From assembly GCA_019235595.1 (NCBI GenBank), contig JAFAKI010000267.1:1-5566 (forward strand): a stretch of DNA of 5,566 bases, in the 5' to 3' direction. Below, piece after piece: positions 1-5,024 of this stretch. Below the pieces are notes generated by a model, which ran no database searches, was not told where the DNA came from, and saw only the letters and a program-made list of their open reading frames with translations. Each line of letters starts with the position of its first letter. The first letter of the stretch is position 1. This stretch comes from Mucilaginibacter sp. (GTDB taxonomy: Bacteria; Bacteroidota; Bacteroidia; Sphingobacteriales; Sphingobacteriaceae). A program made the position numbers and the translations under genes.

Positions 1-2567
1 GGGGCGTTGATGGCATTTCGTTCGGCAAAGCCGCGAACAGTTGCATTAGCCGAATTGATGTCGCGCAGATAGCGGCGGCGTCCTTTGAGCGTACATACAT
101 AACCATTTTCGCGGGCAAAGTTCATCGTATCACTCATGTATTGCTTGATGCCAGGATACTGAGCGAAATAGTTTTCGATAATTTCTGCAGCTTCTTTACG
201 CGGAATACCCAGGTTTTGCGATAAGCCAAATGCCGATTGCCCGTAAATGATGCCGAAGTTTACCGCTTTGGCATTGCGGCGCTCATCGCTACTCACCTCG
301 TGCAACTGTTTGCCATACACTTTAGCTGCGGTTGCGGTGTGGATGTCGTGATTATTAATAAAGGCATCCATCATGTTCTTATCCTTGCTTATCTCCGCTA
401 TGATACGTAATTCAATTTGCGAATAATCCGCTGATACGATCGTGTGATTTTCATCGCGCGGTATAAATGCCTTGCGTATCTCGCGGCCGCGCTCGGTGCG
501 GATAGGAATATTTTGCAGGTTGGGGTTGATAGAACTTAAGCGACCGGTTGCTGCAATAGCCTGGTTGTATGAAGTGTGTACACGGCCTGTCTTCGGGTTC
601 ACCATTTGCGGCAATGCATCTACATAGGTCGATTTTAGTTTTTGCAGCTGACGGTAATCCAGGATATCTCTTACGATATCGCTTTTTGAGGCCAATGACA
701 ATAAAACATCTTCACCGGTTTGGTACTGCCCGGTTTTGGTCTTTTTAGCCTTTGGATCGAGCATCAGCTTCTCGAACAACACTTCGCCTAATTGTTTTGG
801 CGATGCAATATTGAACCTTACCCCCGCTTTTTCATACACAGTCTTTTCATATTTTATAATGTCGGCCTCCAATTCTTTTGAAAAACCTTTCAGCATATCA
901 TGGTCAATCCGCACGCCTTCAAACTCCATATCAGCCAGCACGTAGATCAGTGGATATTCTATTTCATTGGCAAGCTTGTCACCCTCAACCTCTTTTAATT
1001 TCGGTTCGAAAACTGATCTGAGTTGTAGTGTGATATCGGCGTCCTCAGCGGCATAGTCTTTTATCTTTTCATATTCTACATCGCGCATATTGCCCTGGGC
1101 CTTTCCTTTAGCGCCTATCAGCGTGGTAATAGATACCGGACTATAACCCAAATAATTTTCAGACAGCACGTCCATATTATGACGCGTATCCGGATCGATG
1201 ATATAATGGGCAAGCATGGTATCAAACAACTCACCCTTCACTTCAAGGCCATACCATTTCAAAACCAGCACATCATACTTAATATTCTGACCGGTTTTGC
1301 TAATGGAGGCATCTTCCAGCACAGGTTTGAATTCGTCAACGATTGCTTTTGCTTCCTTTTGATCAGCAGGAACGGGTATATACCAGCCTTCGCCGTGTTT
1401 TATAGAAAACGAAAGACCTACCAGTTCGCAATCATTGGCATCAGTGCCTGTGGTCTCGGTATCAAAGCAAATGCTTTTATGCTTTTTAAGTGTGTTGATT
1501 AGTTCGGCGCGCTTTTCGGCAGTATCTACCAGATAGTATTCATGAGGAGTATTGTTGATATTTTTACCAGCGACAACTGTTTCCGGTTCGTCTATATCCG
1601 TGATTTCCACCTGCATGGTTATTGGTCGTGCATTCGGCACAGGCTCGCCAAACAGATCAGTTTGAATACCAACTGCTTTGGTTTCGGTAATGCTGAAATC
1701 CTCCCCAAATACGCGCTTTCCCAAAGTCCTGAACTCTAGTTCAGCAAATAACGGCTCTAGCAGGTCTTTACTTGGCGCACCCATTTCGAGCCCTTCTTCA
1801 TCCAGTTCGACAGGTGCATTTAGATTGATGGTTGCTAATCTTTTGGATAACAGCCCTTGCTCGGCAAATTGCTCTACATTTTCGCGCTGTTTACCTTTTA
1901 ATTCATGGCTATTGGCAATGATATTCTCAACAGAACCATATTGTTTAATGAGTTGCTTGGCTGTTTTCTCACCAATACCCGGTATACCCGGAATATTGTC
2001 CACCGCATCACCCCACAAGCCTAAAATGTCGATTACTTGTTCTACACGCTCCACTTCCCATTTCTCCAGCACTTCCTTCACACCCAATATCTCCATTTCG
2101 TTACCCAGGCGCGCAGGTTTATATATTTTGATTTTTTCAGAAACCAGCTGAGCGAAATCCTTATCCGGGGTCATGCAAAACACATCGTAGCCTTTTAGCT
2201 CGGCTTTTTTAGCAAGCGTGCCAATGATATCATCAGCTTCATAACCGTCGGAGGTAATAACCGGGATATTGAACCCTAAAATTATCTTATAGATATAAGG
2301 TATAGCCGCCGACAGGTCTTCGGGCATAGCCTCGCGTTGTGCTTTGTAATGCTCAAACTCCGTATGGCGCTCGGTGGGGGCCTCGGTGTCAAACACCACC
2401 GCCATATGCGTTGGCCGTTCCTTCCTGATCACTTCCAGCAGGGTATTTGTGAAACCCAGCATGGCCGAAGTATTCAGTCCGCCTGACGTGAAGCGCGGGG
2501 CTTTACTTAATGCAAAATGTGCCCGGTAAATAAGGGCCATGCCATCCAGAAGAAAGAGTTTTTTCAT
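1..2567 (-). CDS. polA: DNA polymerase I (C-terminus beyond window)
   Basis: Pol I fills gaps and removes RNA primers during replication and excision repair in the cytoplasm. I read 855 codons from ATG (2567-2565), starting MKKLFLLDGMALIYRAHFAL. The 5'-nuclease domain (about 1-290) shows acidic residues at D8, D60, E110/D112/D113, D135/D137 and D187/D190, followed by the helix-hairpin-helix NIPGIPGIGEKTA. The 3'-5' exonuclease domain looks active: FDTETTG gives D369/E371, GQNIKYD follows, and YAAEDAD gives Y505/D509. The polymerase domain has motif A DYSQIELRI (D714) and motif B RRNAKAVNFGIIYG (K767, F771). The frame is the same at every motif checked, so no frameshift is evident. The window ends within ERNAINAP, so roughly the last 80 residues, including the VHDE motif C, are outside it; this is an edge effect. 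The gene lies 126 nt downstream of tag and probably has its own promoter in that gap. Confidence 0.97.
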   Translation of the reverse strand, partial: MKKLFLLDGMALIYRAHFALSKAPRFTSGGLNTSAMLGFTNTLLEVIRKERPTHMAVVFDTEAPTERHTEFEHYKAQREAMPEDLSAAIPYIYKIILGFNIPVITSDGYEADDIIGTLAKKAELKGYDVFCMTPDKDFAQLVSEKIKIYKPARLGNEMEILGVKEVLEKWEVERVEQVIDILGLWGDAVDNIPGIPGIGEKTAKQLIKQYGSVENIIANSHELKGKQRENVEQFAEQGLLSKRLATINLNAPVELDEEGLEMGAPSKDLLEPLFAELEFRTLGKRVFGEDFSITETKAVGIQTDLFGEPVPNARPITMQVEITDIDEPETVVAGKNINNTPHEYYLVDTAEKRAELINTLKKHKSICFDTETTGTDANDCELVGLSFSIKHGEGWYIPVPADQKEAKAIVDEFKPVLEDASISKTGQNIKYDVLVLKWYGLEVKGELFDTMLAHYIIDPDTRHNMDVLSENYLGYSPVSITTLIGAKGKAQGNMRDVEYEKIKDYAAEDADITLQLRSVFEPKLKEVEGDKLANEIEYPLIYVLADMEFEGVRIDHDMLKGFSKELEADIIKYEKTVYEKAGVRFNIASPKQLGEVLFEKLMLDPKAKKTKTGQYQTGEDVLLSLASKSDIVRDILDYRQLQKLKSTYVDALPQMVNPKTGRVHTSYNQAIAATGRLSSINPNLQNIPIRTERGREIRKAFIPRDENHTIVSADYSQIELRIIAEISKDKNMMDAFINNHDIHTATAAKVYGKQLHEVSSDERRNAKAVNFGIIYGQSAFGLSQNLGIPRKEAAEIIENYFAQYPGIKQYMSDTMNFARENGYVCTLKGRRRYLRDINSANATVRGFAERNAINA

Positions 2568-2572
2568 AACAC

Positions 2573-2585
2573 GATTACACTGATT
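2573..2585. repeat. Extra GATTACAC-family unit next to polA start
   Basis: GATTACACTGATT is a fifth copy of the unit that forms the neighbouring palindrome, in the same orientation as the copies starting at 2596 and 2615. It has no opposing arm in the window. It occupies about 6-18 nt upstream of the polA ATG, where a ribosome binding site would sit, so the polA translation initiation region is largely repeat-derived. Confidence 0.65.
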
Positions 2586-2593
2586 TGTAAAAT

Positions 2594-2697
2594 GTGATTA
2601 CACCGATTTAATAGGATTACACCGATGGATTTTTCCAAAATTACAATTAATGTTCACTTCGCAATCGGTGAAATCAAAAATCAATCTGTGTAATCAC
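2594..2697. repeat. Imperfect palindromic element of GATTACACCGAT units
   Basis: Outer arms 2594-2608 (GTGATTACACCGATT) and 2683-2697 (AATCTGTGTAATCAC) are complementary at 14 of 15 positions. Inner arms 2615-2626 (GATTACACCGAT) and 2664-2675 (ATCGGTGAAATC) are complementary at 11 of 12. The arms are separated by 6 and 7 nt, and the central loop is 37 nt. Both arm pairs are variants of one unit, so this is a nested palindrome made of four copies. The outer right arm contains the tag stop codon (TGA, 2696-2694 on the minus strand). It is AT-rich without a GC stem and U-run, so I call it a REP/MITE-like repeat and not a classical terminator. Confidence 0.75.
2636..2664 (-). promoter_or_regulatory. 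Putative polA promoter (Bacteroidota -33/-7)
   Basis: On the minus strand, TTG (2664-2662) is followed by 18 nt and then TAATTTTG (2643-2636). The second box matches the Bacteroidota -7 consensus TAnnTTTG at every fixed position, and the spacing suits a -33 TTG. Transcription would start near 2630 and give a leader of about 60 nt before the polA ATG. The box lies in the loop of the palindromic element described separately, and the TTG lies in its inner right arm. This is a consensus match only, with no transcript evidence. Confidence 0.55.
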
Positions 2698-3269
2698 TTG
2701 AAGGAACAATCAGGCAGGTGATCGTTTACCATACCAGTAGCCTGCATGTGGGCGTAGCAGATAGTAGTACCAAAAAATTTGAAGCCGCGCTTTTTCATAT
2801 CCTTGCTAATGGCGTCGGAGATTGGCGTGCTTGCGGGAATTTTATCGGTATAGTTGACGATAGGTTTGCCATCAGGCATAAAGCTGTATAGGTACTTATC
2901 AAAAGAGCCAAACTCCTTTTGCACATCAATAAATTTTTGAGCATTATTGACTGCTGCCAGTATTTTCAACCTATTGCGGATAATACCGGTATCCTGCATC
3001 AGGCGTTCTACATCTTCATCGGTAAAAGCAGCAACCTTTTTTACTTCAAAATCAGCAAATGCTTTTCGGTAGCCCTCGCGTCTGCGTAATATGGTGATCC
3101 AGCTTAAGCCTGCCTGTGCAGATTCGAGTATTAGAAATTCAAATAACTTTTTATCGTCGTGGACTTCTTTGCCCCATTCGTTGTCGTGGTAGTCCATGTA
3201 TAAAGGATCAGTTCCGGGCCAGATGCATCTCTTTAACTCTGAAGTCTTAAGTCTTGAGTCTGAAGTCAT
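2694..3269 (-). CDS. tag: DNA-3-methyladenine glycosylase I
   Basis: This 191-residue Tag-type glycosylase removes 3-methyladenine from alkylated DNA and so starts base excision repair in the cytoplasm. The match to E. coli Tag runs nearly end to end: DPLYMDYHDNEWG, the E49 region LESAQAGLSWITILRRREGY, MQDTGIIRNR, and KKRGFKFFGTTICYAHMQ. The structural zinc ligands are present as C15, H28, H184 and C188, at the E. coli spacing (C4, H17, H175, C179). E49 corresponds to substrate-pocket E38. The protein carries an 11-residue N-terminal extension relative to E. coli, MTSDSRLKTSE, encoded entirely by the AGTCTNN heptamer array. No other in-frame ATG lies before RCIWPG, so the ATG at 3269 is the only good start. 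It begins 8 nt after the stop of the four-helix gene, which suggests cotranscription. The stop codon lies inside the palindromic repeat. Confidence 0.96.
   Translation of the reverse strand: MTSDSRLKTSELKRCIWPGTDPLYMDYHDNEWGKEVHDDKKLFEFLILESAQAGLSWITILRRREGYRKAFADFEVKKVAAFTDEDVERLMQDTGIIRNRLKILAAVNNAQKFIDVQKEFGSFDKYLYSFMPDGKPIVNYTDKIPASTPISDAISKDMKKRGFKFFGTTICYAHMQATGMVNDHLPDCSFK
3236..3267. repeat. Heptamer array A (AGTCTNN, about 4.5 units)
   Basis: Plus-strand units in strict 7-nt register are ACTCTGA, AGTCTTA, AGTCTTG, AGTCTGA and AGTC. The array overlaps codons 1-11 of tag and ends at the last base of the tag start codon. It is in the opposite orientation to array B at 3696-3737. Bases 3243-3267 and 3706-3730 are complementary at 22 of 25 positions, including a 12-bp uninterrupted run. 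Confidence 0.85.
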
Positions 3270-3277
3270 TTTTATTC

Positions 3278-3640
3278 TTATTTAAATTTATCAGGATTAT
3301 TTATCATATAAAGAAGCAGATGTGATACTTCTTCACTTTGCTTGTTCAAATTATGGAATTGATCATCGGTAATATATTTACATGCTAATGAAGCGTCCAG
3401 CCATGCCTGTGTTTCTCCGTTTTCCATATCGGCATCAGTTAGCTTACTCACGAAGTGATTTGGATATCGGCGTTTTTTATACGCTTCGGCAATGCAAGCA
3501 AATACTGACCGTGAGGACCTTCTAATTTGATCTATTAAACTGTAAGTCTCTTCTTTCGGAAACTTCTTCGTAGCCTCGAAAATTTCCATTGACAGTTTAA
3601 ATGCTTTCTTATAAGCGATAAGTTCTCTGAAGGTACCCAT
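3278..3640 (-). CDS. Four-helix-bundle protein (S23 / 23S rRNA IVS type)
   Basis: This 120-residue protein belongs to the four-helix-bundle family first described as ORFs inside 23S rRNA intervening sequences, which also resembles the Avd accessory proteins of diversity-generating retroelements. Its biochemical role is unknown. The signature region is LIDQIRRSSRSVFACIAEAY (about residues 35-54), which replaces the common RRAxxSIxxNIAEG form, followed by ETQAWLD (76-82). Four predicted amphipathic helices lie at about 6-25, 32-58, 60-88 and 92-115. Length is normal for the family and the ORF looks intact. Basic runs KKRRYP and RRSSR suggest nucleic-acid contact, which is an inference. The gene is bracketed by inverted heptamer arrays at 3236-3267 and 3696-3737, and it ends 8 nt before tag. 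The ATG at 3640 gives the usual F-x-x-L-x-A-Y-K-K-A opening for the family and has no obvious Shine-Dalgarno sequence. Confidence 0.9.
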   Translation of the reverse strand: MGTFRELIAYKKAFKLSMEIFEATKKFPKEETYSLIDQIRRSSRSVFACIAEAYKKRRYPNHFVSKLTDADMENGETQAWLDASLACKYITDDQFHNLNKQSEEVSHLLLYMINNPDKFK

Positions 3641-3695
3641 TGTTTGGTCTGGTTTAAGTTGCGTCTAAAATCGATATAATAAAACAATACAGCAA
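3641..3695. other. AT-rich leader of the four-helix gene
   Basis: This short intergenic stretch lies between heptamer array B and the four-helix start codon. On the minus strand there is a TTTG followed by an AT-rich run, but no convincing TAnnTTTG box; TATCGATT is the closest. I see no hairpin or clear ribosome binding site. It may hold a weak promoter, or the gene may be read from the upstream AhpD-like gene. Confidence 0.3.
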
Positions 3696-3737
3696 ATCGA
3701 CTTAAGACTTTCGACTCCAGACTTAAGACTCAAGATT
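3696..3737. repeat. Heptamer array B (NNAGACT, six units)
   Basis: Plus-strand units in perfect 7-nt register are ATCGACT, TAAGACT, TTCGACT, CCAGACT, TAAGACT and CAAGATT. It is the inverted counterpart of array A on the other side of the four-helix gene. It contains the stop codon of the AhpD-like gene (TAA, 3725-3723 on the minus strand) and encodes that protein's last residues, so insertion or expansion of the array appears to have set the end of the reading frame. Confidence 0.85.
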
Positions 3738-4070
3738 CAATTCATCCCAGTACTCCACAGCTCTACGGTAATGCGGAATAACAATCGATCCTCCAACTAA
3801 ATTCGCGATCATAAATATCTCATTCATCTCATCATAGTTGACACCGGCTTCATGGCATTTGCCTAAATGGTATTTAATGCAATCGTCGCAGCGTAGCACC
3901 ATTGAGGCTACCAGGCCCAGCATTTCTTTGGTTTTTACATCCAGCGCGCCTTCAGCATAACTGGTAGTATCGAGTGCAAAAAAGCGTTTGATGTTGGTGT
4001 TTGCCGATTCCATTATCCTGTCGTTCATTTTGGTGCGATAGGCATTGAAATCATCTACAAGTTTTCCCAT
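3723..4070 (-). CDS. AhpD-like carboxymuconolactone decarboxylase family protein
   Basis: This 115-residue all-helical protein of the CMD/AhpD superfamily has the full AhpD-type redox motif E-x11-C-x2-C-x3-H: E49, C61, C64 and H68 (RCDDCIKYH). In AhpD these residues form the proton relay and thiol pair that support peroxidase activity, so a thiol redox or peroxide-defence role is plausible here; the natural partner and substrate are unknown. The second conserved part runs through EMNEIFMIANLVGGSIVIPHYRRA (about 81-104). Length is typical for single-domain members. The start MGKLVDDFNAYR is preceded by an A-rich leader without a strong Shine-Dalgarno sequence. The final residues and stop codon are encoded by heptamer array B. 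It is the first gene of the minus-strand cluster and is divergent from the VOC pair. Confidence 0.93.
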   Translation of the reverse strand: MGKLVDDFNAYRTKMNDRIMESANTNIKRFFALDTTSYAEGALDVKTKEMLGLVASMVLRCDDCIKYHLGKCHEAGVNYDEMNEIFMIANLVGGSIVIPHYRRAVEYWDELNLES

Positions 4071-4079
4071 GATTTTTAA

Positions 4080-4135
4080 TTAGTGAATGAGTGAGTTAGT
4101 GAATTAATGATTGTTAGAATGGTGAATTGTTGATT
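4080..4135. repeat. Degenerate octamer array (TTAGTGAA-like)
   Basis: Read on the plus strand in an 8-nt register, the units are TTAGTGAA, TGAGTGAG, TTAGTGAA, TTAATGAT, TGTTAGAA, TGGTGAAT and TGTTGATT. The first three are close copies and the rest decay. The array begins 10 nt upstream of the AhpD-like start codon, so it would form most of that gene's 5' leader. It is unrelated in sequence to the heptamer and GATTACAC repeats. Confidence 0.7.
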
Positions 4136-4140
4136 TGTTT

Positions 4141-4174
4141 TTGGAACGTTAAAGGTATAAATCCTTTATCTTTA
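4141..4174 (+). promoter_or_regulatory. Putative promoter of the VOC gene pair
   Basis: TTG (4141-4143) and TATCTTTA (4167-4174) resemble the Bacteroidota -33 and -7 boxes. The -7 box has one mismatch to TAnnTTTG, and the 23-nt spacer is at the long end. Transcription would start near 4180, leaving about 38 nt before the ATG at 4218. A 6-bp inverted repeat, TAAAGG/CCTTTA (4150-4155 and 4163-4168), lies between the boxes and could be an operator. Confidence 0.4.
4150..4157 (-). promoter_or_regulatory. Possible -7 box of the AhpD-like gene
   Basis: The minus strand reads TACCTTTA here, one mismatch from TAnnTTTG. It stands back to back with the plus-strand -7 box at 4167-4174, and the two share the TAAAGG/CCTTTA inverted repeat. 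No TTG is seen at the expected upstream distance, so this is a weak call. If it is real, the octamer array lies wholly inside the transcript leader. Confidence 0.3.
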
Positions 4175-4217
4175 GCTGGTCATATCTTAGTAATAAACCT
4201 TCAGAAATTTACGGATC

Positions 4218-4595
4218 ATGGAAAGCTTATCCCCCAATATTTTTGTGAGCAATATGTCCGAAACCATTGCATTTTACAGGATGCTCGGTTTTAAGATAAC
4301 AATGTCGGTACCCGAAAATGGTGACGACCTGATTTGGGTGATGATGGTGAACGGTAGCGTTACTATCATGTTCCAGACCTATGAAAGTTTAGGAGAAAGT
4401 TTGCCCCAGGTTCAGCGTAAAGATGGTGGTTCGCTGCTTCTGTACATCAATCTGAAAAATATCAGGCATTTCTTTGAGTCGATAAAAGATAAGGTGAAAG
4501 TATTAAGCGGCCTGGACGTGACTTTCTATGGGGCAACGGAATTTTCCATCCTGGATAATAACAACTATGTATTAACCTTTGCTGAACACGAATGA
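4218..4595 (+). CDS. VOC family protein, metal ligands absent
   Basis: This 125-residue protein has the vicinal oxygen chelate (glyoxalase/bleomycin-resistance) fold. The first beta-alpha-beta module is NIFVSNMSETIAFYRMLGFK (residues 7-26); the second is LLLYINLKNIRHFFESIKDK (73-92) with the end strand NNNYVLTFAE. The positions that normally bind metal are occupied by N7 at the first strand and T120 at the last, with no His or Glu in the usual places. I therefore expect ligand binding or sequestration, as in bleomycin-resistance-type members, and not a metal-dependent reaction; the ligand is unknown. The ATG at 4218 follows weak GGA and is the first in frame before the conserved NIFV strand. 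The stop overlaps the next start as ATGA, so the two VOC genes are probably translationally coupled. Confidence 0.88.
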   Translation: MESLSPNIFVSNMSETIAFYRMLGFKITMSVPENGDDLIWVMMVNGSVTIMFQTYESLGESLPQVQRKDGGSLLLYINLKNIRHFFESIKDKVKVLSGLDVTFYGATEFSILDNNNYVLTFAEHE

Positions 4596-4963
4596 TAAAA
4601 TTTAAGCGGGCCAACCATATCAATATCTGCGTAACGCCGGAACAGCTGGACGATGCAAAAGCTTTTTATATGGACGTGATCGGTTTAGAACTCATACCAC
4701 GCCCTGATCATATCTTTCATAGTAAAGGCTACTGGTTTAATATTGGCGATATACAGTTACACATCGGTGTTGAACCCAAAATGCCGCGCTCAACCCGGCA
4801 CACTGCTTTTGAGGTGGAGGATGTAGCAGCAGCAAAAAAACTGCTTGAAGCGCATCATGTTGAACTAGTAAAAGAACCCGTAGTGCCAGGCTGGGACAGG
4901 TTTGCTTTTTATGATCCGTTCGGAAACAGGATAGAACTGATACAGATCGTCTCCGTTTTGTAA
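4592..4963 (+). CDS. VOC/glyoxalase family protein with metal site
   Basis: This 123-residue single VOC domain protein has a plausible complete divalent-metal site: H9 (HINICV), H57 (IQLHIGV), H70 (RHTAFEVED) and E115 (NRIELIQ). These are the four strand positions that hold ligands in glyoxalase I, FosA and extradiol dioxygenases. Other landmarks are AFYMDVIGLEL (24-34) and FAFYDPFGNRIEL (104-116). A lyase, thiol-transferase or dioxygenase-like reaction is possible, but the substrate cannot be read from the sequence; FosA-like similarity is general and I would not call it a resistance gene. It starts on the ATGA overlap with the upstream VOC gene. The 61 nt after its stop show no strong terminator. 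Confidence 0.9.
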   Translation: MIKFKRANHINICVTPEQLDDAKAFYMDVIGLELIPRPDHIFHSKGYWFNIGDIQLHIGVEPKMPRSTRHTAFEVEDVAAAKKLLEAHHVELVKEPVVPGWDRFAFYDPFGNRIELIQIVSVL

Positions 4964-5012
4964 ACAAACTATCTTCAGCAAGTATCGGGTTTAATTCGGC
5001 TTTGAATAGTTG

Positions 5013-5020
5013 TATCTTCG
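5013..5020 (+). promoter_or_regulatory. Possible -7 box of the acyltransferase-like gene
   Basis: TATCTTCG differs at one position from TAnnTTTG. It ends only 4 nt before the ATG at 5025, so if used it would give a leaderless or nearly leaderless transcript. The upstream -33 region has only TTTA (4990-4993), not TTG. Readthrough from the VOC genes is an alternative. Confidence 0.3.
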
Positions 5021-5024
5021 ATGT

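Noticed and set aside
736..2151. Open frames on the plus strand (736-945, 1179-1502, 1542-1739, 1678-2151)
   Set aside because: They are antisense to polA, which has every family motif in one continuous frame; their translations have no recognisable domains and look like codon-bias shadows.
1..2567. polA as a truncated pseudogene
   Set aside because: The missing C-terminus coincides with the window edge; the frame is open and the catalytic motifs present are intact.
2594..2697. Palindrome as an intrinsic terminator of tag
   Set aside because: The stem is AT-rich and interrupted, the loop is 37 nt, there is no U-run after the stem, and the arm contains the tag stop codon itself.
3278..3640. 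Four-helix gene as part of a diversity-generating retroelement (Avd)
   Set aside because: No reverse transcriptase, template repeat or variable-repeat target gene is present, and the sequence fits the S23/IVS group.
3236..3737. Heptamer arrays as a CRISPR array
   Set aside because: Units are 7 nt, contiguous, with no spacers and no cas genes nearby.
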